Shown here: in pieces, positions 36,242-45,453 of the stretch
Position numbering within the stretch: the stretch's first letter is position 1
Layout of the letters: each line of letters starts with the position of its first letter
DNA from: Vulcanisaeta moutnovskia 768-28
GTDB taxonomy: Archaea; Thermoproteota; Thermoprotei; Thermoproteales; Thermocladiaceae
DNA length: 64,000 bases
Assembly (NCBI RefSeq): GCF_000190315.1
Contig: NC_015151.1
Location: 1,488,001 to 1,552,000, forward strand
Direction: 5' to 3'
Translations under genes and position numbers: made by a program
The notes under the pieces: model-generated
What the model was told of the DNA's origin: nothing
What the model saw: only the letters and a program-made list of their open reading frames with translations
The model's database searches: none

Positions 36242-36265
36242 ATGGAAACCCAGACATGCAATTAA
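36242..36265 (+). other. 7-codon leader frame overlapping thrC
   Basis: ATG 36242 encodes METQTCN then TAA; two of seven residues are threonine. The thrC ATG (36256) lies inside it, in the +2 (-1) frame. The preceding gaaATGGAAACC is shared with the ask leader (32985-33002). A threonine-sensing leader is an attractive but unproven reading. Confidence 0.4.
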
Positions 36266-37479
36266 AGCCGTTGGGTAAATACGTCCTTAAATGCCCAAGA
36301 TGTGGTTATGAGGTTGAGCCTAGCCCATACATAATGAGGTGCCCACGGTGTGGTGAATTACTTGATGCATCGATTATTACTGAGAAAATTAGGATTAAGT
36401 GGGGTGAGTTACGTGGTAGGGGTGTTTGGAGGTATAGGGATTTACTCCCTGAGCTCAAAAATGTAATCACCATGAGTGAGGGGTCAACGCCACTAATTAG
36501 GCTTAGGGCTTATCCCAATGCCTATGTTAAGTTTGAGGGCGCCAACCCAACTGGGTCCTTTAAGGATAGGGGTATGACTGTCGGTGTTTCATTAGCCTCA
36601 TCATTGGGTGTTAGGGGTATTATAGTTGCGTCCACTGGCAATACCGCGGCCTCAGCCGCAGCCTACTCTGCAAGGGCCGGTATTGAGTGCATGGTTGTCC
36701 TGCCAAAGGGTGGTGTTGCTAAGGGCAAACTCGGCCAAGCATTACTACATGGCGCAAGGATTGTGGAGGTGCCTGGAACATTTGATAATGCGTTAGAGTA
36801 TGTCCTAAGCACTGTTCTGGAAAGTGGTAGTGCAGGTAATGCCAGTTATTATCCGCTTAATTCTATAAATCAGTGGAGGTTGGAGGGCCAGAAGACGATT
36901 GCTTATGAAATTGTTGAGGAGGTCGGTGTGCCTGACTACGTGTTTGTCCCTGTGGGTAATGGCGGGAATATTTATGCTATTTGGAAGGGGTTTGGGGAAT
37001 TGATGGAGCTCAATATAATAGACAAAATGCCAAAAATGATTGGTGTACAAGCCTCAGGAGCCGCACCATTGGTCAAGTATTGGAGAGGCTTAGGTGAGGC
37101 TAGAGTTGATAAGCCAAGTACTGTGGCGTCCGCCATAAGGATTGGTAAGCCAATTAATTGGTATAGGGCCTATAGGGCTGTTAAGTACAGTAATGGCTTC
37201 TTTATCGATGCTTCCGACGATGAGATATTAATGACACAGAGAGTGCTTGGTAGGGAGGGAGTTGGTGTTGAACCGGCTAGTGCGGCATCGTTGGCTGGTT
37301 ATATGAAGGCTTTAAGGGAGGGTGTGATCGATCCTAGTGATAATGTTGTTTTAATAGCCACAGGACATGCACTTAAGGATCCAGATGCGTTATTGAGGGA
37401 TAGTGTTCACACGGTCAGTATATCATCAATTGACGAGCTCAAAGCACTAATCATGGGTAGATCAATCATTGATGTTTAG
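36256..37479 (+). CDS. thrC: threonine synthase
   Basis: The 407-residue PLP enzyme converts O-phosphohomoserine to threonine. An N-terminal zinc-ribbon (CPRCGYE near 13 and CPRCGELL near 29) is followed by the PLP lysine in PTGSFKDRG near 95, ASTGNTAASAAAYSARAG and VPVGNGGNIYAIWKG. The C-terminus is complete. ATG 36256 (MQLKPLGKYVLKCPRC) gives a plausible complete protein. The promoter (cttaaataa, 36204-36212) lies before the overlapping leader frame. It is a single-gene unit. Confidence 0.94.
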   Translation: MQLKPLGKYVLKCPRCGYEVEPSPYIMRCPRCGELLDASIITEKIRIKWGELRGRGVWRYRDLLPELKNVITMSEGSTPLIRLRAYPNAYVKFEGANPTGSFKDRGMTVGVSLASSLGVRGIIVASTGNTAASAAAYSARAGIECMVVLPKGGVAKGKLGQALLHGARIVEVPGTFDNALEYVLSTVLESGSAGNASYYPLNSINQWRLEGQKTIAYEIVEEVGVPDYVFVPVGNGGNIYAIWKGFGELMELNIIDKMPKMIGVQASGAAPLVKYWRGLGEARVDKPSTVASAIRIGKPINWYRAYRAVKYSNGFFIDASDDEILMTQRVLGREGVGVEPASAASLAGYMKALREGVIDPSDNVVLIATGHALKDPDALLRDSVHTVSISSIDELKALIMGRSIIDV

Positions 37480-37551
37480 TGGTGTCTATTTATTATCAAT
37501 AATAATTAGGTAAAATTTAAATAACCTATAAAGTACGTAATTTCGGCGATT

Positions 37552-38822
37552 ATGTCCCTGGAACACAGGTAAGGAACAACTGGCGCAATGTCGTTGGTTC
37601 AATGCTAGGTTGGGGAATGGATGCCTATGACTTTGTTGCCTATGCCTTCGTTGCACCAATAATAGCTCCTCTATTCTTCGGTCAACTAGGTCATTTAGGC
37701 TCAATACTGGCTACGTTGGCCACCTTCAGCGTATCACTGGCTGTTAGGCCCCTCGGTGGTGTCTTCTTTGGTAACCTGGCTGATAAGTTGGGTAGACGTG
37801 GCGTTCTTTATATAACGATGCTTGGCGCAGGCCTTTCAAGTTTCCTAATGGGCTTCCTACCGACCTATGCTCAGGCCGGTATATTAGCGATAATACTACT
37901 AGTGATTCTAAGGTTTGTTGTTGGTTTCTTCCTTGGTGGTGAGTACTCATCGAGCGGTATTATGGCTGTTGAAAGCGTTGCTAAGAGGAGAGGGTTGGCC
38001 AGTGGTATTATGCAGGCAGGCTTTGACCTCGGTATATTCGGCGTCACCTTCACCTACACCTTAGTCGCCACTTACCTGCCGCAGAGCGCCTTGAGTACTA
38101 TTGGTTGGAGGATCGTGTTTTGGAGCGGTATTGTCACTACAATAATTGGTTGGCTATTTAGGAGGAAGTTCCTAACAGAATCCTTTGAGTGGGAGAGGGC
38201 GGAGAAGGTCAGTACTCCCTACAGGGTTTTATTCACGAAGTATTGGCTACCCGTAATAGTGATTCTACTGGCCACCATGGGCTTCCTCTATGAGTACTAC
38301 GTAATGCTCGAGCTCTCACCGTTTGTACTACAAAGCGTACTCAACTACACACCAGCCCTAGCCGGTCTAATACTCACGGTATTATCGGCAAGCGACGCTA
38401 TTGGCAGCATCTTTGGTGGCGTCCTCGTTGATTGGTTAAGAAGCTCGGCAAGGGCCTTATTGACCACGGCGTTAATAATAATAGCCCTCATATACCCAAC
38501 GATGTATGCAATACTCATGCTTGGTAATGGCTGGTTAGTGCTACTTTGGGACTTCATAGCAGTACTACCTGTTGGGGTTATGCAAGTTTACATTAGGGAC
38601 TTGCTACCGCCAAGTGTGAGGGCCACAGGCGCTGGTTTAAGCTATAACGGCGGTACCTGGCTGGCGGCCTGGGCCGCCATAGTAACAACATTGATGGCGG
38701 GAGCATCCACAAAGCCAGGCCCATGGCTATCAGCAATAGTCATAAACACAATATGGAGCAGCGTATTAATGGTGATAAGCTCTATGGCAGCCATAACCAT
38801 TATTAGGAAGATGAAGACTTAA
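37552..38822 (+). CDS. MFS transporter (MHS type); start codon out of frame
   Basis: The body is a 12-helix carrier: SMLGWGMDAYDFVAYAF (helix 1), RPLGGVFFGNLADKLGRR and GFFLGGEYSSSGIMAVES. The first in-frame ATG, 37602, falls inside helix 1; the frame is coding upstream (VRNNWRNVVG, matching the second carrier at 15.9 kb), with no start codon there. ATG 37552 gives MSLEHR and then TAA, with the body at +2. A -1 step at the stop would yield MSLEHRVRNNWRNVVG. The substrate is unknown. Its position beside thrC suggests an amino-acid or keto-acid carrier, which is inference. Confidence 0.85.
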
Positions 38823-38922
38823 GTGAAGAATATAGATGGATAAAGTAAAAATTAAATATTGAGAATTAATTATATAGTACTGTGTTGTAATATTTATAAA
38901 CTATTAATTTGGGTCATAGACG

Positions 38923-38949
38923 ATGGTGGAGAAATGCGCTGTCCCTTAA
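38923..38949 (+). other. orphan short leader-type frame
   Basis: A TATA box (tatttataaa, 38891-38900) is 27 nt before ATG 38923, which encodes MVEKCAVP then TAA. No gene follows on this strand; the -1 frame stops after a few more codons. It looks like a promoter plus leader whose gene has been lost, or a tiny peptide or RNA gene. Confidence 0.3.
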
Positions 38950-39008
38950 TTTTTATGAGGAACTGAATGTGGGATACAGCGTCAATTAGATTTTCGGGTA
39001 TGATTGCG

Positions 39009-40084
39009 TTAAACAGGATATAATGGAACTTGATCTAATGCTGTTGTTTCTGGAAAGCCCAGTGCGACGTTCATTGCCTGTACTGCCTGCCCTGACGCTC
39101 CCTTCATTAGATTGTCTATTGCAGCCAACACCACAAGCCTATTCAGCCTAGTGTCTATCTCAAAGCCTATGTCAACGAGGTTCGACCCTATTACGTACTT
39201 AACGTCTGGGTACCTCTGGAAGCCGGCTCTATCCTTAACGAGTCTGATGAAGGGTTCATTACCGTACATTGTCCTGTACGCTCTCCAAACCTCCGGCTCC
39301 TGTACTGGCTTTGTTAGCCATGCATGCGACGTTGTCAGTATACCCCTAACCAGGTCTACGGCATGTGGTGTGAAGGCTACACGCACCTGCCTATTAATTA
39401 GTAGGCCTAGTTCCTGCTCTATCTCGGCCGTGTGCCTATGGTGAACAACCTCGTAGGGCCTAATCACGTATGTCCTAAAGGGATGTAGGTCTAGCCTTGG
39501 TGCGTGGGCCCCAGCGCCCGAGCTCGATATTTTTGCGTCAACAACTATCCTATCAGTATCGACAAGGCCCGCCTTAACCACTGGTGCCAGTGATATTATT
39601 GCGGCAGTTGCCATGCACCCAGGTACGGCTATTAACTTGGCACCCTTCAATTCCTCCCTGTGAAGCTCCGGCATACCATACACAGCCTTACTGAGCAGGT
39701 CTGGGTATGGGTGTGGCTTTTCCCAACCATACCACTCCACATACGCCTTTGGATCCTTAAGCCTAAAGTCAGCCGATAGGTCAACAATCGTTAACCCAGC
39801 CTCATACAGCTTAGGAACCCACTCAATACTTTGCCCGTGGGGTAGCGCCAGGAATACCACATCGATATCCTTCTTAAGCACCGAGTCTATTGTGGAGTCA
39901 CTGAATGTTAACTCGGTCCTACCCCTCAGGTTTGGGTGCACCCTAAATACGTACTCACCCCTAAACTCCCTGGAGGTTGCACAAACAAGCTCAACACCTG
40001 GATGATTAATCAACAGCCTGAGTAATTCGCCACCGGTCACACCACTGGCTCCAACCACACAGACCCTATACCTACCACTCGCCA
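39009..40084 (-). CDS. lysY: [LysW]-aminoadipyl/glutamyl phosphate reductase
   Basis: This ArgC-family reductase works on the carrier-bound acyl phosphate of lysine or ornithine synthesis. ATG 40084 (MASGRYRVCVVGASGVTGGELL) is preferred; a longer frame to 40106 overlaps the upstream gene more. Motifs are GASGVTGGELLRLL for NADP, the catalytic cysteine in VPGCMATAAIISLAP near 150, and FTPHAVDLVRGIL. Its 5' end overlaps the 40072-40815 gene by 13 bp, so the two form an operon. LysW at 46.4 kb is the likely carrier. Confidence 0.92.
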
Positions 40085-40815
40085 TTGTACCACCCCATAA
40101 TGGCACTTACTACGTAATCCAGATTCTCTATTGTAAGTTCAATTCTAGGGTCTATACCGAGGATTTGGGGCTCATTACCATAGATACCCACTATGTAGGT
40201 ACAGATAATGCAGTTCAGACTCCTCGTGAGCCTTAGTAACATGTCGCCAAGGTTATTGCAGTTAATGCAGTGATTGCCAATTACCTGCGTATTCAGCACC
40301 TTGTCAGGGGCTTTCATCAATATGCTTATCCTAGCCAATGGGTTCTCCATGTACATCCTATGCTCGGCCACGGACTTACCACCCTCCCACGTAGTGACCG
40401 CACCATCAAGGCCGAGAGCAGGTGTTGGTGTTGCCATGTACGTCCTACCAATACCCCTAACCACCTTAGCAACGACATTGGGATTAAGCGCCACGCTGAA
40501 GTTCGGTGTTGAGTAACCAAGCTTATTCAACTCCTTAAATAGTAATGCCCTATCAATCGCCATCTCGTATATCAACCTCGGATTTAACGTTTCGTTAAAT
40601 AAACTCGCCATTATGAGTGATTCAAAGACGTCGTCGAGCAGAAGCACGGCCTTTCCCGGTTGAGGTTTGACCTCCTCATCCCTGGTATTTACCACAGAGA
40701 CCTTGAGTCCAGTATTGAGTAGTTTGTTATGCAGCTGTTGTTCTAGTGGTCCGTACTTACTAACCACGAGGAATAGGTCTTTATTGATTGTGGATCCCGC
40801 TTCAATGATAACCAC
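40072..40815 (-). CDS. diverged ATP-grasp (LysX-like) protein, probably non-catalytic
   Basis: The 247-residue product aligns by eye with LysX/ArgX. An N-terminal VVIIEAG strand precedes NPRLIYEMAIDRALLFKELNKLGYSTPNF, which matches the LysX segment with a lysine and PVP. The usual KPxxGSWGR and VNEVN metal motifs are absent, replaced by an insertion with CINCNN. It could be a regulatory or scaffold paralogue in the lysY operon. GTG 40815 is open, or ATT 40806 after GGTGGTTATC. The assignment rests on weak similarity and position. Confidence 0.5.
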   Translation of the reverse strand: MVIIEAGSTINKDLFLVVSKYGPLEQQLHNKLLNTGLKVSVVNTRDEEVKPQPGKAVLLLDDVFESLIMASLFNETLNPRLIYEMAIDRALLFKELNKLGYSTPNFSVALNPNVVAKVVRGIGRTYMATPTPALGLDGAVTTWEGGKSVAEHRMYMENPLARISILMKAPDKVLNTQVIGNHCINCNNLGDMLLRLTRSLNCIICTYIVGIYGNEPQILGIDPRIELTIENLDYVVSAIMGWYNGEW

Positions 40816-40930
40816 CTGATCGATTAACTGATTTGTGGGTTATTAAATATTTTCTTTATTTATCCAGGGATTACTAGGCATATTATGTTGATTGAGGAAA
40901 TATTTATATAGCATATTTATACGTAAACCT

Positions 40931-41775
40931 GTGGCAGTGATGGAACGGTTTCCATACTGTATGATGTCCTAAGGACTGAGGAGAAACTACTCATGAGCGA
41001 ATTTAGGAGGTTTGGTGTCGATGTCGAATTAATAAATATTGATAACATTTCATTAGACCTTAACGAGGGTTGGAATGAAACTGGCATAGTATTGGTAAGG
41101 CCCTTAAGCCATTTTAAGGCTAGTTTAATAGCCCGTATATTGAATACGCATGGCGTCAAGACAATAAATAGTGGTATGGCCATAGAGAACTCCTGGAATA
41201 AGGCCATTGCCATATCAATACTGGTCAGGTCAGGCATACCGGTGGTGCCGACGAAGCTCATGTTCTCAGAGGTGCCCCAAGAGGATGGTGTTGATTATCC
41301 CGCCATTATTAAACCGCTCCATGGCTCATGGGGTAGGCTCGTAAGCCTAGTCAGTGATGTGGATGAGCTAAAACTGATACTTAGGCATAAGGCCTTTAGC
41401 GACACTTACCTAAAGGTGTCGGTGATCCAGCCATTCATTGGTGATGGTACTGACTATAGGGTCTTCGTTGTTGGTAATGAGACTGTTGCTTCAATGGTTA
41501 GGAGACCTGTTGAGGGTGAGTGGAGGAGTAATGTGGCTAGGGGTGGTAAGGCCGAGGCTGTTAGGCTTGGCGATGAGGTTTATGAGATGGCTATAAAGGC
41601 TGTCTATGCTTTAGGTCTTGACTATGCCGGTGTTGATGTGCTCTATAGTCGTGAGTATGGTTATGTAGTTAACGAGGTTAATGCGATACCCGAGTTTAAG
41701 GGCTTAATGAGTGTTTCCGGTGTTAATATTGCGCGTAAAATAGCTGAGTATGTATTAAATTTGGTTAGGAGGTGA
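40931..41775 (+). CDS. lysX: [LysW]-aminoadipate/glutamate ligase (LysX/ArgX family); start out of frame
   Basis: This ATP-grasp ligase attaches the amino group of aminoadipate or glutamate to the LysW C-terminus. Motifs are TVSILYDVLRTEEKLL, AIIKPLHGSWGRLVSLV, RSNVARGGKAEAVRLG and VVNEVNAIPEFKG. The first in-frame ATG (40993) would cut off the first strand. GTG 40931 is 25 nt after the TATA box tatttatata, but the body lies at +2, and that frame ends after MAVMERFPYCMMS. One extra A in GGAAC would give MAVMETVSILYDV. The next gene, lysJ, follows after 7 bp. The substrate (Lys or Arg branch) is not decided. Confidence 0.87.
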
Positions 41776-41782
41776 TTAGGCA

Positions 41783-42955
41783 ATGAGCGATGACGTGCTT
41801 AGGTTTGAGGATGAGTACCTGGCGAGGTACTACAGTAAGAAGCCGCTGAATATAGTCAGGGGCTACATGCAATACGTGTGGGACTCAAAGGATAACAAGT
41901 ACCTGGATATGCACACGGGATTTGGCGTGGCCTTCCTAGGGCATAGGAACCCTAAGGTCGTGAATGCAATAAGGGAGCAGTTGGATAAGATACTCACTGT
42001 ACCACTGACCTTCTATAGCGAGGCCAGGGCTGAGTTCGTTAGGGAGTTCATGAAGATTGTGCCGAACAGCTTCGGTAAGGTCTTCCTACAGAACAGCGGT
42101 ACTGAGGCTGTTGAGGTGGCGTTGAAGATAGCTAGGAAGATAAGTAAGAGGTCTGAGTTCCTGGCCTTCCTAAACTCATTCCATGGCAGGACCCTGGGCT
42201 CACTCTCAGTGACAGGCAATGAGAAGTATAGGAAGGCCTTTGAACCATTGCCCTACAGGGTTAGGTTTGCCCCGTTTAACGCCGTTGACCAGGTCGATAA
42301 ATTAGTCACTGAGGACTTAGCGGCGGTCATTGTCGAGCCAGTGCAGGGCGAGGGAGGTGTTAACCCAGCAAGGCCTGAGTTCCTAAAGGCCCTTAGGCAG
42401 GTCACCAGGGAGAGGAATGTATTGTTAATATTTGATGAGGTTCAGACTGGTTTTGGCAGGACTGGTAGGGTCTGGGCCTTTGAGAATTATGGTGTCGAGC
42501 CGGACATATTCACGGTCGGGAAATCAATAGCGGGTGGGTTACCAATAGGCGTGGCGGTTGTTAGGAGGGAGTTTGGCGATGTATTTGAGCCTGGGGAGCA
42601 CGGTAGTACCTTCGCAGGTAATCCAATAACCATGGCGGCGGCTAAGGCCGGTGTTGAGGTCTTGGTTAGCGAGGATGTACCGGGTAAAGCCAGGCTAATG
42701 GGTGAGAGGTTTATGAGAATTCTTGAGGATGAGGTTGGCAGGTTAAAGCCAGTACTTAGGGTTAAGGGTTTGGGTTTGATGCTCGGTGTTGAATTGAGGA
42801 AGAGGGCTGATGCTTACGTTGATGAGTTGATCAGCCTGGGACTGCTGACGAGCGTTGCTGGCGGCACAACCGTCAGGTTATTGCCACCATACTGTATCAC
42901 TGATGATGATTTAAATATGGCGATAAGTGCATTAAGCAAGGCCTTGGCCGAGTGA
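41783..42955 (+). CDS. lysJ: [LysW]-lysine/ornithine aminotransferase
   Basis: The 390-residue class III PLP aminotransferase works on carrier-bound semialdehyde to give LysW-lysine or LysW-ornithine. Motifs are NSGTEAVEVALKIARK, NSFHGRTLGSLSVTGN, IFDEVQTGFGRTG and the PLP lysine in TVGKSIAGGLPIG near 255. A strong ribosome site, GGAGGTGAT, precedes ATG 41783, as expected for an internal operon gene. Its 3' end overlaps the convergent gene 42932-44254 by 24 bp. Confidence 0.94.
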   Translation: MSDDVLRFEDEYLARYYSKKPLNIVRGYMQYVWDSKDNKYLDMHTGFGVAFLGHRNPKVVNAIREQLDKILTVPLTFYSEARAEFVREFMKIVPNSFGKVFLQNSGTEAVEVALKIARKISKRSEFLAFLNSFHGRTLGSLSVTGNEKYRKAFEPLPYRVRFAPFNAVDQVDKLVTEDLAAVIVEPVQGEGGVNPARPEFLKALRQVTRERNVLLIFDEVQTGFGRTGRVWAFENYGVEPDIFTVGKSIAGGLPIGVAVVRREFGDVFEPGEHGSTFAGNPITMAAAKAGVEVLVSEDVPGKARLMGERFMRILEDEVGRLKPVLRVKGLGLMLGVELRKRADAYVDELISLGLLTSVAGGTTVRLLPPYCITDDDLNMAISALSKALAE

Positions 42956-44254
42956 TTTCATTACATCATTTACTATCTCCATAAGTTCATCATCACCTAA
43001 AGGCTCCCTCTTAAACCCATTATCATAGAGTGACCTAACCCTCTCAAAGACCGTATCCACTATTAAATCATTGACATCAATACCATGCAGCCTAAGCCAG
43101 TGCCTTATCGAGGACTTCCCTGAATATGGCCCTATGACTATCCTCGCATCACGGCCGATTATCCTGGGATCCATCGATAGGTAGGTTATGGAATTCTTCA
43201 ACTGTGCATCTATGTGTATTCCGGCCGCTGTGGTGAATGCGTTCTCACCAACTATTGGTTGGTACATGGGCACCCTATAACCCATGGAACTAAACGTCTC
43301 TATAATGTCCTTAATGGCACCTGGATTCATACCATCAAAGGAACCCTTAATCCTTGCATACCAAAGCACCAGCGCCTCTATTGGTACATTACCCGCCCTC
43401 TCACCAATACCGAGCAATGTACCATTATTTATCGCGGCACCGTATAACCAAACGGCAACCGCATTCGCAACAGCCATGTGGTAATCACCATGTCCATGAA
43501 ACTCAAGCCTATCACTCGGTAAACCCAGCACCTTCCTAAACACCCACACTAACTTCGGTATGCTGTATGGCAGCGAGACAAATGGGTAGGGAACACCCAC
43601 GCCCGTGGTGTCGGGTAATTTAATGACTATGTCAACGCCATACTTCTCACCCAACTTTAGTAGCCTACGCACGAAGGGTACTACGAAACCTACAACGTCT
43701 GACCTAGTCACATCCTCAAGAGAGCACCTAAGCCTAATACCATTCCTAAGCGCATATTCGGCAACCTCCAGGTACTTACCGATCACCCAATCCCTCGTGG
43801 AATTAAACTTATACCTAATATGTATATCCGAGATTGACATAAGCATCACCATCTCATCAAGGCCAGCCTCCTTAACAAGCCTCACATCCTCAACCCTAGC
43901 CCTACCCCAACCAATAACCCTAGGCCATTCCAGGCCCAATTCCCTAACAGCCTTAACAAGCCTCCTATCCCTCTCGGTATATAGGAAGAACTCACTCCTA
44001 ATAATCCTACCACTCCCATTATCAAGATCCGCAAGCAACCTAAACAGCTTAATGGCATCATCTATCGAGTAATAAACATAGAAGGCCTGCTGACCATCCC
44101 TAAAGGTAGTGTCAGTTATGAACAAGTTGTTAGGTACCTCAGGCTCTACGTATAAACCATCAAAGGACAAAACTGGAGGTAACGGCCATTGACTCACAAC
44201 CTCCTTTAAAACATCCTCACCATCTACATAATCGATACCCTCATCCCTAAGCAT
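42932..44254 (-). CDS. HMGL-like acyltransferase, candidate homocitrate synthase
   Basis: The 440-residue product has an N-terminal extension of about 45 residues and then ITDTTFRDGQQAFYVYY, SDIHIRYKFN, SLEDVTRSD, FHGHGDYHMAVAN and GIGERAGNVPIEALV. These are the metal and acyl-CoA motifs of the IPMS/homocitrate synthase family, with DTTFRDGQQ instead of DTTLRDGEQ. The third such enzyme in the window, it sits among lysine genes, so homocitrate synthase is the best guess. Its 3' end overlaps lysJ. The start is normal and in frame. Confidence 0.75.
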   Translation of the reverse strand: MLRDEGIDYVDGEDVLKEVVSQWPLPPVLSFDGLYVEPEVPNNLFITDTTFRDGQQAFYVYYSIDDAIKLFRLLADLDNGSGRIIRSEFFLYTERDRRLVKAVRELGLEWPRVIGWGRARVEDVRLVKEAGLDEMVMLMSISDIHIRYKFNSTRDWVIGKYLEVAEYALRNGIRLRCSLEDVTRSDVVGFVVPFVRRLLKLGEKYGVDIVIKLPDTTGVGVPYPFVSLPYSIPKLVWVFRKVLGLPSDRLEFHGHGDYHMAVANAVAVWLYGAAINNGTLLGIGERAGNVPIEALVLWYARIKGSFDGMNPGAIKDIIETFSSMGYRVPMYQPIVGENAFTTAAGIHIDAQLKNSITYLSMDPRIIGRDARIVIGPYSGKSSIRHWLRLHGIDVNDLIVDTVFERVRSLYDNGFKREPLGDDELMEIVNDVMKSLGQGLA

Positions 44255-44374
44255 TTTAATTAATTGGCCCGAGCCCCTGACATTAGTACCAACTTCAATA
44301 GAGATCCCTATTTCAGGGAAAATAAATAATTTATAAATTTTACCCTCATCAATAAATAATTATCTATATTGCAC

Positions 44375-45451
44375 TTATCTATACATATTCATAAATTCGA
44401 TAATCGCTTGTTTATATATCTTTACGGCATTCAAGTAGTCACTAATAAGTATGTATTCCTCCATTGAGTGGGACATTAAGCCATCACCAGGTCCATATGC
44501 CACTAGATTCCTCGTTAGTTGCACAAGATCATTCATATCACTGGTACCCCACTTCCTGGCAAGCATGGGTTTCTCATTTAACACCTTAATTATGGCTCTT
44601 GAAATAGCCCTTGCAGTTGGATTATCTATGGGAACTTCCACGGGCTCGGTGCACCACCTCACGTTAATTACAACATTGCTACCAAACTCAGCGCTTAATT
44701 TACTAACTGCATTCCTCACCTCATCGCAGGATTTGCCTGGCGGTATCCTAATATCTAGCACAAGCCTGCAATTACTTGGTATCATGTTATCTGCCTCACC
44801 GCAGTTCATAATTGTTGGTGTTACGAGGAAATCCTCATAATTCGTGCCAGCCTTTAAATACTCACGTAACCTATCATAGACCCTCATTGCGATTAATATG
44901 GAGTTCGATTCGAGGTCCGGATTCGATGCATGACCACCCCTGGTGCTTATTGAAACATCCACCTTTGATCCACCCCTATACTTAGTCACCACCTTATTGA
45001 CGCCGGTGGGTTCCCCAACAACTATACCGTCAGGTCTAGGGACGTGATTACTCCTGATCAGGTTAGCCGTGCCTAGGCTATCGCCTTCCTCGTGAACAAC
45101 AGCCGTAAGCACTAATGTGCCTTTGGGTAAGTCGGCCTCCATGAATGCCATGGTCATTGCCATCAATGGACCCTTATCATCACTCGCACCCCTACCAATT
45201 ATCTTGTCGCCCTCGCGCCTAACCTCTATGAAGCCGGGCACTGTGTCCATATGGGCATGAAGCCAAAGTACGGGTTTACCCTCGCCCTTAATTGCGATTA
45301 CGTTACCGACATCATCAATTGCAGCATTGAAACCATTCATTATTAGTAGATCCCTAAGGAACTCCGCGAGTTCATGCTCCTCACCTGTTGGTGAGTATAT
45401 GCTTAACGACTCCATGAGTAATTTTAACATCGCCTCATCGCTAAATGCCAT
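44375..45451 (-). CDS. lysK: [LysW]-lysine/ornithine hydrolase
   Basis: The 358-residue M20-type metallopeptidase releases lysine or ornithine from LysW. Metal ligands appear in LWLHAHMDTVPG, GRGASDDKGPL and VVHEEGDSLGT, followed by VGEPTG. ATG 45451 is directly after the stop of the LysX-type gene (45454), so the pair is co-transcribed. The length and motif order match LysK. Confidence 0.93.
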   Translation of the reverse strand: MAFSDEAMLKLLMESLSIYSPTGEEHELAEFLRDLLIMNGFNAAIDDVGNVIAIKGEGKPVLWLHAHMDTVPGFIEVRREGDKIIGRGASDDKGPLMAMTMAFMEADLPKGTLVLTAVVHEEGDSLGTANLIRSNHVPRPDGIVVGEPTGVNKVVTKYRGGSKVDVSISTRGGHASNPDLESNSILIAMRVYDRLREYLKAGTNYEDFLVTPTIMNCGEADNMIPSNCRLVLDIRIPPGKSCDEVRNAVSKLSAEFGSNVVINVRWCTEPVEVPIDNPTARAISRAIIKVLNEKPMLARKWGTSDMNDLVQLTRNLVAYGPGDGLMSHSMEEYILISDYLNAVKIYKQAIIEFMNMYR

Positions 45452-45453
45452 GG

